Assembly (NCBI GenBank): GCA_937124525.1
Contig: CAKZLA010000122.1
Coordinates: 1-10,933, forward strand
Length of the DNA stretch: 10,933 bases
Direction of reading: 5' to 3'
Source of the DNA: an uncultured Desulfobacterium sp.
Lineage (GTDB): Bacteria > Desulfobacterota > Desulfobacteria > Desulfobacterales > Desulfobacteraceae
A program made the position numbers and the translations under genes. The notes under the pieces were generated by a model. It was not told the DNA's origin and did no database searches. It saw only the letters and a list, made by a program, of their open reading frames with translations. Positions within the stretch are counted from its first letter, which is position 1. Each line of letters opens with the position of its first letter. Positions 1 to 6,474 of the stretch are shown here, in pieces.

Positions 1-843
1 TCACGCTTGACAGACATGGCCCTGAGCCCGGATGGAAAACACAATGCCGCTGTGGTGGAAACCATTCCCGTGCTTGAAAGTGAAATTTTTAAATTTAGGA
101 AAGGCTGTTACTCCGTGGCCGTGGATGGAACCCCCTGGGATAGAAATTTCATAAATGTCTGGGAGCCTGTCTTTTCTTGTGACGGTTCCCGGGTGGCTGC
201 ATCTGTTCGCATCAATTATCAGGATTATTTCATTGCGGTGGATGGCAAGACCTGGAATAAACCCTTTTCATCGGTGTGGATGCCCCGCTTTTCCCCCATT
301 AATAAAGAGGTCACTGCACCGGTGAAGACCAATGGTAAATGGTTCCTGGCAAAGGATGGCGACATTACCTGGGATCGGGGATATCATCAATTGTGGCACC
401 ATTTCTACTCCAGGGACGGATTAAAAATTGCCGCCATTGTGGCCAGTGATTTTGGCAAATGGACCCTGGCCGTGGATGATACTCCCTGGGATATCACGTT
501 TTCAGAATACCTCACAGATGCGGTGTTAAGTGATGACGGCAACCGTGCTGCCTGCGTTTTTAAAGATGAGGGCCGATGGGGTATTGCCGTGGATGGTGGG
601 GCCTGGGAAAATAAATTTGACATGGCCTGGAAACCGGTTTTCAGTCCCGATGGCGGGAAAGTGGCCGCCAAGGTGGAAATCAATGGTGCCTACCATGTGG
701 TGGTGGATAATAACATTCTCAAAACCGCATATGATCATCTGGAATCTCCTGTTTTCAATTCCGACGGCTCAAAAATGATGATAAAGGGAATTGAGAAAAA
801 TAAATATCACAGAGAAATTATTTCGATGAAAGGAGATCTGTAA
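1..843 (+). CDS. tmcD: TmcD-like tryptophan-rich repeat protein, 5'-partial
   Basis: The reading frame is open at the left window edge and ends with TAA at 841-843, so this is the C-terminal part of a longer protein. The visible part contains six repeats of about 39 residues. Each is built around a V-D-G-x-x-W core and followed by a pattern like F-x-x-V-W-x-P-x-F-S-x-D-G-x-x-V-A-A. The cores lie near codons 39, 78, 116, 156, 195 and 233 counted from position 7; the last one has degenerated to VDN without Trp. Such repeats suggest a beta-propeller-like fold. TmcD of the Tmc complex is known as a tryptophan-rich soluble subunit of unclear function, and the position directly before a TmcC-like gene supports that name. 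The TTG at 7 is probably not the start, because no stop precedes it in frame. The Shine-Dalgarno of the next gene lies inside its last codons, so the two are co-translated. The name rests on context plus composition. Confidence 0.75.
   Translation, partial: SRLTDMALSPDGKHNAAVVETIPVLESEIFKFRKGCYSVAVDGTPWDRNFINVWEPVFSCDGSRVAASVRINYQDYFIAVDGKTWNKPFSSVWMPRFSPINKEVTAPVKTNGKWFLAKDGDITWDRGYHQLWHHFYSRDGLKIAAIVASDFGKWTLAVDDTPWDITFSEYLTDAVLSDDGNRAACVFKDEGRWGIAVDGGAWENKFDMAWKPVFSPDGGKVAAKVEINGAYHVVVDNNILKTAYDHLESPVFNSDGSKMMIKGIEKNKYHREIISMKGDL
831..835 (+). promoter_or_regulatory. Ribosome binding site of tmcC inside tmcD
   Basis: AGGAG lies 9 bases before the ATG at 845, within the final codons of the preceding gene. 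The tmcD stop codon and the tmcC start are one base apart (TAATATG), which is the usual arrangement for translational coupling of subunits. Confidence 0.75.
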
Positions 844-844
844 T

Positions 845-1504
845 ATGCATGCCACCTATTCCTTTGTAACTGGGCCCCTGGCCTGGCTGGCCTTTATTAT
901 TTTCATTGGCGGGAGTGCTTTCAGATTCTATTCCCTTTACACCCTGGCCCGGAAAAAAGATGCCCTGGTGTTTGAGTACATGAATCTCAAATTTGCCCTT
1001 AGATCCATTGCTCACTGGCTCACCCCCTTTGGCAGTAGAAACATGACTTTGAATCCTGCCATGACCGTTGTCACCTTTGCCTTTCACATCTGCCTGTTTC
1101 TGGTGCCCCTTTTTGTCTTTGCCCATGTCCTCATGTGGAAGGAAAGTTTTAATATCAGCTGGTTTACCCTTCCCGGCGTTGTGGCTGATCTCATGACCCT
1201 GATTGTTATTTTTTCCTGTGGTTTTTTTCTTTATAGACGGCTCATGCTGCCCGAAGTGAGATACTTAACCACGGCCGTGGATTATCTGATTCTCTTTATT
1301 GTTGCTGCCCCATTCATAAGCGGGTTCTGGGTATACCATCAATGGGCCGGTTTTCCCACCATGACCATCCTGCACATCCTTTCCGGTGAAATTATGCTGG
1401 CTGCCATTCCCTTTACAAAATTGTTTCACATGTTTTTGTTTCCCTTTACCCGGGGATATATGGGTTCTGAATTCGGTAGTGTCAGAATGGCAAAGGACTG
1501 GTAA
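845..1504 (+). CDS. tmcC: TmcC, NarI-like cytochrome b membrane subunit
   Basis: This 219-residue integral membrane protein has five predicted hydrophobic segments, near residues 9-30, 72-97, 108-130, 143-165 and 173-200. It resembles the heme b subunit (gamma/NarI type) of membrane oxidoreductases. Candidate heme ligands are His81 and His94 in the second segment, and His177 and His195 in the last. The 18-residue spacing of the last pair is like the distal pair I recall for NarI. In the Tmc complex this subunit passes electrons across the cytoplasmic membrane between the periplasmic tetraheme cytochrome and the cytoplasmic iron-sulfur subunit, probably using two b hemes. The gene starts one base after the stop of the upstream tmcD-like gene and has a good ribosome site. 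The next gene, tmcB, is separated by 186 bases, which is loose for a single operon. Family assignment is firm; the ligand assignment is inferred from position. Confidence 0.85.
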   Translation: MHATYSFVTGPLAWLAFIIFIGGSAFRFYSLYTLARKKDALVFEYMNLKFALRSIAHWLTPFGSRNMTLNPAMTVVTFAFHICLFLVPLFVFAHVLMWKESFNISWFTLPGVVADLMTLIVIFSCGFFLYRRLMLPEVRYLTTAVDYLILFIVAAPFISGFWVYHQWAGFPTMTILHILSGEIMLAAIPFTKLFHMFLFPFTRGYMGSEFGSVRMAKDW

Positions 1505-1644
1505 AAGACATCGTCGTATTTTCCATATTTTTTCACAGATAAATGACAGAAATCCCGAATTCTATTGTTTTGAAATACAGAGCCGTTGATAAATGGCTGA
1601 ACACCCATCAGGGATATTATTTTGATGCCATGAAATTCCGGGTT

Positions 1645-1672
1645 TTGATCAAAATAAAATTTTTATTATTAT
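1645..1672 (+). promoter_or_regulatory. Possible sigma70 promoter before tmcB
   Basis: In the 186-base gap between tmcC and tmcB, a TTGATC hexamer (1645-1650) is followed after 16 bases by TATTAT (1667-1672) in a very AT-rich stretch. Transcription would start near 1679, giving a leader of only about 12 bases with the GAAGG ribosome site (1681-1685) before the ATG at 1691. This would let tmcBA and the receiver gene be expressed apart from tmcDC. It rests on hexamer match only, and AT-rich DNA gives false hits. Confidence 0.3.
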
Positions 1673-1690
1673 ACTTAAAAGAAGGTTGCC

Positions 1691-3025
1691 ATGACTGAAC
1701 CAAAGGCAGTCAAAGACACTGCCATAGACGACCAGGGGATTATAAAAGGTATAGAACAACTTTCCCCTGAAAAAATAGAACGTATTATTAACCAAGTTCT
1801 GGAAAGTGAGACAGGTGCCAGACTTAAAACCTATGTGGATACCTGTGTTCACTGCGGATTGTGCAGCGACGGATGCCATTATTTCCTGTCACATGATAGA
1901 GATCCCAAATATTCCCCTGCAGCCAAGGTAAAGCAAACCCTGTGGGAAATCATGCGTAAAAAAGGAAAGGTGACTCCAGAGTTTATCCAGAATGCCGCTG
2001 TGGTTGCCTACACCCAATGTAATCTGTGTAAAAGATGCGCCATGTATTGCCCCTTTGGCCTTGACATTGCCTATGTTATGTCCGTGATGCGCCGCATCTG
2101 CCATAAATTGGGCGTGGTTCCCCTGTACATTCAGGATACGGCCCACAGCCATTCTGTCACAAAAAATCAAATGTGGATCAAAGACGACGAATGGGTGGAC
2201 ACCCTCATGTGGCAGGAAGAAGAGGCCCAGGATGAGGTTGAAAACTTGAGAATCCCCCTGGATAAGGAAGGGGCGGATGTCTTTTATTCTGTTATAGGAC
2301 CAGAGCCCAAGTTCCGGGCCCAGCTCATTTACCAGGCTGCTGTTATCATGAATGCCGCAGGAGAAAACTGGACAATGCCCTCCATGCCGGGATGGGACAA
2401 CAGTGACATGTGCATGTACACCGGTGACTATGAAATGATGGAAAGGTTGAAAAAAGCCCATTTTGAGGCCGCCGCAGACCTGAAAGTCAAGAAAATCGTC
2501 ATGGGGGAATGCGGCCATGCATTTCGTTCCGTGTATGACATGGGAAACCGTGCCTTGGGATGGAAAATGCCCCCCCTTGAGGTGATCCACGCCATAGAAT
2601 ATTACAATGATCTTTTTGTGAAGGAAAAAATTAAAATCAAAAAGAAATTTGACCGCCCGGTGACCCTGCATGACCCCTGCAACATCGTCCGGGGCCGGGG
2701 GCTGCATGAAATGTCCAGAAACATTGTCAATTCCACCTGTAAAACCTTTATTGAGATGACCCCCAACCGGGAGCACAATTATTGCTGTGTGGCCGGTGGT
2801 GGCGTGATAAACTGTGGCCCTCCCTTTAAAAATGCCCGGGTGGACAGCGGAAAAATCAAGGCAGAACAACTATTTGCAGCCAAGGCAAAAGGGGCAGAGG
2901 TGGTCATTGCACCATGCCACAACTGTCACGGCGGTCTGGAGGACATTATCCACCACTATGGCATTGACATGGAGTTGAAGTTCTTTGGAGATATTATTTA
3001 TGAAATCCTGGAACTTCCAGAATAG
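1691..3025 (+). CDS. tmcB: TmcB, HdrD-like iron-sulfur subunit with CCG domains
   Basis: This 444-residue cytoplasmic protein has two classical [4Fe-4S] motifs near the N-terminus: Cys52-x2-Cys55-x2-Cys58-x3-Cys62 and Cys110-x2-Cys113-x2-Cys116-x3-Cys120-Pro. The C-terminal half carries CCG-type cysteine clusters. One set has Cys274 in ECGHAF and Cys330 in HDPC; the other has Cys365-Cys366 in YCCVAGGG and Cys409/Cys412 in APCHNCHGG. This layout matches HdrD/GlpC-like proteins and the B subunit of the Tmc and Hmc complexes, where the CCG domain of HdrB/D binds a noncubane iron-sulfur centre. It should exchange electrons with TmcC at the inner face of the membrane and with an unknown cytoplasmic partner, in line with the idea that sulfate reducers move electrons from periplasmic H2 or formate oxidation inwards. 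The start ATG has GAAGG 5 bases upstream. tmcA follows 17 bases after the stop. Confidence 0.9.
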   Translation: MTEPKAVKDTAIDDQGIIKGIEQLSPEKIERIINQVLESETGARLKTYVDTCVHCGLCSDGCHYFLSHDRDPKYSPAAKVKQTLWEIMRKKGKVTPEFIQNAAVVAYTQCNLCKRCAMYCPFGLDIAYVMSVMRRICHKLGVVPLYIQDTAHSHSVTKNQMWIKDDEWVDTLMWQEEEAQDEVENLRIPLDKEGADVFYSVIGPEPKFRAQLIYQAAVIMNAAGENWTMPSMPGWDNSDMCMYTGDYEMMERLKKAHFEAAADLKVKKIVMGECGHAFRSVYDMGNRALGWKMPPLEVIHAIEYYNDLFVKEKIKIKKKFDRPVTLHDPCNIVRGRGLHEMSRNIVNSTCKTFIEMTPNREHNYCCVAGGGVINCGPPFKNARVDSGKIKAEQLFAAKAKGAEVVIAPCHNCHGGLEDIIHHYGIDMELKFFGDIIYEILELPE

Positions 3026-3030
3026 GTCAA

Positions 3031-3035
3031 AGGAG
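3031..3035 (+). promoter_or_regulatory. Ribosome binding site that fixes a TTG start for tmcA
   Basis: AGGAG lies 7 bases before a TTG at 3043. No ATG is available at that place. The first in-frame ATG pair (3079 and 3082) has no comparable ribosome site and would remove the positively charged head of the signal peptide. TTG is therefore the likely start. Confidence 0.75.
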
Positions 3036-3042
3036 ATTTAAA

Positions 3043-3426
3043 TTGAAAATAAGACCCAGAACCTTTAAAATAGTAGCCATGATGTTTGCCATAAGTCTGA
3101 TCTCCTTTGCTGCCTGGTGTAATGACTGCATGGACATTGATGCCGACGTTTTTGAAAACAACAAAAGACCCTTTGTCTGCTTTTCCCATGATGACCATAA
3201 CGAAAATGCAGGCATTGAAGATTGCGCTGTGTGCCACCATGTATATGAGGATGGCAACCTTGTGGCGGATGAGACTTCGGAGGATTCCACCTGTTCCGAA
3301 TGCCATGCGGTTAAGGGCGATTCAAAACAGATGGAATTAATTACCCGATACCATGACCGGTGCCGTGGCTGTCACCTGGAACGTAAAAGTGGTCCGGTGA
3401 CCTGTGGTGAGTGTCATAAAAAATAG
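3043..3426 (+). CDS. tmcA: TmcA, periplasmic tetraheme cytochrome c3 (type II)
   Basis: This 127-residue exported cytochrome has four CXXCH heme c attachment motifs: Cys61-x2-Cys64-His65, Cys84-x2-Cys87-His88, Cys107-x2-Cys110-His111 and Cys121-x2-Cys124-His125. His49, His52, His66 (directly after the first motif, as is usual in cytochromes c3) and His104 could be the sixth ligands of four bis-His hemes. The N-terminus has basic residues, then a hydrophobic stretch (about residues 9-25) typical of a Sec signal peptide. The mature chain is acidic before the first heme, which fits type II c3. Type II c3 accepts electrons from type I c3 and hands them to the Tmc membrane complex. Two additional cysteines, Cys26 and Cys29, lie near the likely cleavage site and do not belong to a heme motif. 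It starts at TTG, 17 bases after tmcB, and is followed after 34 bases by a receiver gene. Confidence 0.92.
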   Translation: MKIRPRTFKIVAMMFAISLISFAAWCNDCMDIDADVFENNKRPFVCFSHDDHNENAGIEDCAVCHHVYEDGNLVADETSEDSTCSECHAVKGDSKQMELITRYHDRCRGCHLERKSGPVTCGECHKK

Positions 3427-3460
3427 AATTCATTGAAAACAGAATTCAAGGGAGGCTGAA

Positions 3461-3817
3461 ATGACCAAAAAAATACTTGTGGTGGACGATGATCCCACCA
3501 TCGTAAAATACCTGACCAATATTTTTAATGACAATGGCTATGAGACCTGTTCTGCCAATGAAGGGGGAGAGGCCTTTGAAGTGATGAAACGGGAAAATCC
3601 AGATTTGATCACCTTGGATCTTGAAATGCCCAATGGGGAGTGGGGGCCTAAATTTTTTCGGCGGCTGTCAAAGCAGGAAAAATTCAAGGATATTCCGGTG
3701 ATTGTCATCAGCGGACTTGCCAGTCGACATCTCTCCATAGACAAGGCCATCACCTGGCTTTCCAAACCCTTTGACCCAGAGAAACTGGTGGGTATTGTCA
3801 AAAACACCATTGGGTAG
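3461..3817 (+). CDS. Single-domain response regulator (DivK/CheY-like)
   Basis: This 118-residue protein is a receiver domain only, with no output domain. The acidic pocket is Asp9-Asp11 after the hydrophobic strand ILVV. The phosphorylation site is Asp53 (ITLDLEMP), the Ser/Thr switch residue is Ser84 (VIVISG), and the conserved lysine is Lys102 (SKPFDP). Such proteins act as phosphate shuttles or protein-protein switches. DivK-like regulators are known beside tmc genes in Desulfovibrio. The gene begins 34 bases after tmcA with a strong GGAGG ribosome site (3451-3455), so it is probably in the tmc transcript. The two kinases downstream are the obvious partners. No DNA-binding domain is present, so direct transcriptional control by this protein is unlikely. 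Confidence 0.88.
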   Translation: MTKKILVVDDDPTIVKYLTNIFNDNGYETCSANEGGEAFEVMKRENPDLITLDLEMPNGEWGPKFFRRLSKQEKFKDIPVIVISGLASRHLSIDKAITWLSKPFDPEKLVGIVKNTIG

Positions 3818-3848
3818 ACACAACAAATATTGAAAATGGTATTATGCC

Positions 3849-4023
3849 GCCCCCGGCAACTGCCCCGCCCTGACCGGAACGGGAACGTCGGGAGGTATTT
3901 TTGCCCTTCAAGGCTAAACCACAGAAACTGCGGGCAAGTTTGTCCTCAAACAATCTGTGTTTCTTAACGCCAGGAAGGGCAAAAAATCCTCCCCCTTTGG
4001 TTCCCAATGTTCCGGCCGGGGGC
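3849..4023. repeat. Long imperfect inverted repeat, MITE-like palindromic element
   Basis: The two halves of this 175-base stretch are imperfect reverse complements. The outer ends are GCCCCCGGC (3849-3857) and GCCGGGGGC (4015-4023). Going inwards, CCGGAAC (3874-3880), GGGAAC (3881-3886), GGGAGG (3890-3895) and TTTTTGCCCTTC (3898-3909) are each matched in order on the right arm by GTTCCGG, GTTCCC, CCTCCC and GAAGGGCAAAAA. CACAGA (3920-3925) pairs with TCTGTG (3954-3959), and the centre is a hairpin GTTTG-TCCT-CAAAC (3938-3951). The left arm has about 16 extra bases (3858-3873). It fills most of the gap between the receiver gene and the heme kinase and has no coding gene of its own. The form suits a non-autonomous mobile element or a transcribed hairpin. 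It could also slow or end transcription from tmc, but there is no T-run typical of an intrinsic terminator. Confidence 0.75.
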
Positions 4024-4051
4024 TCTGCTGTCGGCACTCCGGTGCTGCATT

Positions 4052-4079
4052 TTGCCACAATAAAATTTGAAACTATTAT
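4052..4079 (+). promoter_or_regulatory. Probable sigma70 promoter of the kinase pair
   Basis: TTGCCA (4052-4057) is followed after 16 bases by TATTAT (4074-4079), giving a start near 4086 and a leader of about 80 bases before the kinase ATG at 4166. It lies just outside the inverted repeat, so the kinases would have transcription independent of tmc. Hexamer match only. Confidence 0.4.
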
Positions 4080-4101
4080 ATTCCAGATCTTTGCGATGTT
4101 A

Positions 4102-4129
4102 TGACCAACCCCGAAAAAATATTGACCAA
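4102..4129 (+). promoter_or_regulatory. Direct repeat TGACCAA, possible operator
   Basis: TGACCAA occurs at 4102-4108 and at 4123-4129, a period of 21 bases or two helical turns. Both lie in the proposed leader of the kinase gene, downstream of the suggested promoter, where a repressor could act. The repeat is short and could be chance. Confidence 0.25.
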
Positions 4130-4157
4130 TAAACCTGTTTTTAAGGAATCAAGTTTG

Positions 4158-4169
4158 ATGCTCCAATGA
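4158..4169 (+). other. Three-codon leader ORF overlapping the kinase start
   Basis: An ATG at 4158 opens a Met-Leu-Gln-stop reading frame. Its TGA (4167-4169) overlaps the kinase ATG (4166-4168) as ATGA. The only Shine-Dalgarno-like sequence, AAGGA (4143-4147), is spaced correctly (10 bases) for this leader but too far (18 bases) from the kinase ATG. The kinase may thus be translated by termination-reinitiation. This is seen directly in the sequence; function is inferred. Confidence 0.4.
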
Positions 4170-6466
4170 AAAGAATAATCAGCCAAATACAGCACAGCCT
4201 AGTTTTTAAACTCATCTTGATCATGGGCTGTGTCTGTTTGATGGCCATTGCCACCTGGGCCTTTTTCACCATCCGGTATCAGAGAAACAAATCCCTGGAT
4301 GACAGCACCGACATTGCCGATCGCATCAGCAAAACCATCCGCCTTGGCACCCATTACTCAATGATGCTCAACTCCCGGGATGACATCAATCAGATCATCA
4401 AGAATACCGCCACCCAGAAGGGCATTGAAAACGTCCGCATCACCAATAAAAGTGGCGAAATCAAGTTTTCCAACATCCCATCTGAGGTGGATCGCACCGA
4501 GCCCATGACTTCCTGGACCTGCCGGGTGTGTCACCAGACCACCCCTCCCCTGGTTCGTCTTTCCCTTGCCCAGCGCCGCCGATTATCTGCAACATCCGAT
4601 GGCGAACGTCTACTGGGTATTATCACGCCCATTTACAACGAACCCGGGTGTTCGGAAAAATGTCATTTTCACAACAGTGAGGATAAGGTGCTGGGAGCCC
4701 TGGATGTGGTTATCTCCCTGAAAGATACTGATGCGGAAATCATCAAATATGAACAGAGCATTTTTCTGCTGGCCGTGGCCATCATCATTGTTCCCTCCCT
4801 GTGTATTTTTTTGTTTGTGTATAAATTTGTCATCCATCCCCTTCGTCTGCTAACCGAAGAGACCCGTCACATCACAGACACCAAGGGACATCACCTTATC
4901 AAGACCGATCCTTACAGCGAAATCGGTCAACTGGCCACGGCATTTTATACCATGCGCCAGCGCATATTCGATAATCAGATGGAACTGACCAAACAAAAAA
5001 ACGAATACCAGGCCCTGTTTGAAAATGTTCCCTGTCTCATCACAGTGCAGAATCGGGACTTTAAACTCATCAACTTTAATAGGGAATTTTATACCAAATA
5101 TAACCCCAGCCCCGGGGATTATTGTTATCAGGCCTATAAAGGAAGAAAGGCTAAATGTGATAACTGCCCTGTTGAAAAAACATTTGCCGATGGAGAATCC
5201 CATTATTCCGAAGAGTTGGGCCGGGGCCGGGACGGTACCATGGAACACTGGATTGTCAGGACCTCTCCGGTGCGAGACACCCAGGGAAATATCGTGGCAG
5301 CCATGGAGATCAATCTGGATATCACCCAGCGTAAAATCCTGGAACAGCGGGCTGAAGCCTCGGAAAAAAAATACCATGCCATTTTTAATAATATCCCCAA
5401 CCCTGTGTTTGTGCTGGATTATGACACCCTGGAAATTCTCAACTGCAATGAGAGTGTTAAACAGGTGTATGGGTACGGAGAAGAGGCGTTTCTGGGTAAA
5501 TCTTTTATCACACTTTTTGCGCAAACCGAGGAACTTAACCCCCTGTATGATCCCCAAATATTGACAGAGACCATTAAAAGTACCCGGACAATGAACAAGG
5601 TCTGGCATAAAAAAACAGATGATATGATTATTCCCGTGGATATTTGGATTTCTCTGTCTGAATACCCAGGCCAAAAGGTGCTGCTGGTGACCACCTCAGA
5701 TATTACCCACCGGTTGGAAACCGAAGCCCAGTTCAATCAGGCGGCCAAGCTTGCCACCTTGGGAGAAATGGCCACCGGGGTGGCCCATGAGTTGAACCAA
5801 CCCCTTTCGGTGATTAAGACCTCTTCGAGTTTTTGCCGCTCTAAAATTGAAAAAAATGAATCCATTAAACCCGAAACTCTTCACCGTCTGCTTGTGAAAA
5901 TTGATTCCAATGTGGACCGGGCCTCCAAAATTATTACCCACATGCGCGATTTTTCCCGAAAATCCGATGCAAAGCTGGAACCGGTGGCGGTGAATGCCAT
6001 ATTGCGCAATGCATACGATATTTTTAGCCAGCAACTCAAGGTCCGGGGAATTAAGGTAACATGGGATCTGGGCGAAAATCTGCCCCGGGTCATGGCGGAT
6101 CCCGGTCGATTGGAACAGGTGTTTATTAATCTGCTCATCAATGCCCGGGATGCCATTGAAGAGAAAATTAAAATTGAGTATCAAGGGGCAAGCCAGCAAA
6201 AAGAAATCGCCATCAGGAGCTATAATCCCTTTAATCATAAGATTGTCATTGAAATCAGAGATACCGGAACTGGTATTCCAGAACTGGTGGCAGAAAAAAT
6301 ATTTCAGCCCTTTTTCACCACTAAGGAGGTGGGTAAAGGAACCGGGTTGGGCCTGTCCATCACTTATGGTATTATCAAGGAGAGTAAGGGAACAATTAAA
6401 ATTAAAGAGACCTCACCTGATGGAACTTTGTTTCAGATCACCTTGCCTGGTGTGGTGTCAGTATAA
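4166..6466 (+). CDS. Membrane sensor histidine kinase with periplasmic c-type heme domain
   Basis: This 766-residue kinase has a first membrane segment near residues 13-35, a periplasmic domain of about 160 residues, a second membrane segment near 198-223, a HAMP-like linker (224-275), two PAS domains (about 283-393 and 401-515), a HisKA domain and an HATPase domain. The periplasmic domain holds a heme c motif Cys119-x2-Cys122-His123 and a second, expanded one, Cys162-x3-Cys166-His167. Periplasmic sensor domains with covalent heme are known in some deltaproteobacterial kinases and chemoreceptors, where they sense redox state or gas ligands. The H-box is AHELNQPLS with phospho-acceptor His541. 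The N-box has Asn655 and Asn659, and the G-boxes are DTGTGI (699-704) and GKGTGLGL (723-730). The first PAS contains Cys320, Cys331 and Cys334, a possible metal site. The ATG lacks a well-spaced ribosome site, and an in-frame stop at 4142-4144 excludes an earlier ATG, GTG or TTG start. A REC-kinase follows 8 bases later. Confidence 0.9.
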   Translation: MKRIISQIQHSLVFKLILIMGCVCLMAIATWAFFTIRYQRNKSLDDSTDIADRISKTIRLGTHYSMMLNSRDDINQIIKNTATQKGIENVRITNKSGEIKFSNIPSEVDRTEPMTSWTCRVCHQTTPPLVRLSLAQRRRLSATSDGERLLGIITPIYNEPGCSEKCHFHNSEDKVLGALDVVISLKDTDAEIIKYEQSIFLLAVAIIIVPSLCIFLFVYKFVIHPLRLLTEETRHITDTKGHHLIKTDPYSEIGQLATAFYTMRQRIFDNQMELTKQKNEYQALFENVPCLITVQNRDFKLINFNREFYTKYNPSPGDYCYQAYKGRKAKCDNCPVEKTFADGESHYSEELGRGRDGTMEHWIVRTSPVRDTQGNIVAAMEINLDITQRKILEQRAEASEKKYHAIFNNIPNPVFVLDYDTLEILNCNESVKQVYGYGEEAFLGKSFITLFAQTEELNPLYDPQILTETIKSTRTMNKVWHKKTDDMIIPVDIWISLSEYPGQKVLLVTTSDITHRLETEAQFNQAAKLATLGEMATGVAHELNQPLSVIKTSSSFCRSKIEKNESIKPETLHRLLVKIDSNVDRASKIITHMRDFSRKSDAKLEPVAVNAILRNAYDIFSQQLKVRGIKVTWDLGENLPRVMADPGRLEQVFINLLINARDAIEEKIKIEYQGASQQKEIAIRSYNPFNHKIVIEIRDTGTGIPELVAEKIFQPFFTTKEVGKGTGLGLSITYGIIKESKGTIKIKETSPDGTLFQITLPGVVSV

Positions 6467-6474
6467 GGAATCCT

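Noticed and set aside
1543..1698. A 51-codon open frame in the tmcC-tmcB gap, overlapping the tmcB start
   Set aside because: It has no ribosome site, shows no recognisable motif, runs through an AT-rich promoter-like stretch and overlaps tmcB. A chance frame is more likely than a small gene.
1889..2869. A 326-codon antisense frame inside tmcB
   Set aside because: It is the mirror of a strongly conserved iron-sulfur gene, with a His/Gly-rich translation typical of shadow frames.
3798..4104. Open frames on both strands (67 and 86 codons) in the gap before the heme kinase
   Set aside because: They read through the long inverted repeat in both directions. Low-complexity Pro/Gly-rich translation and lack of ribosome sites show they come from the repeat, not from a gene.
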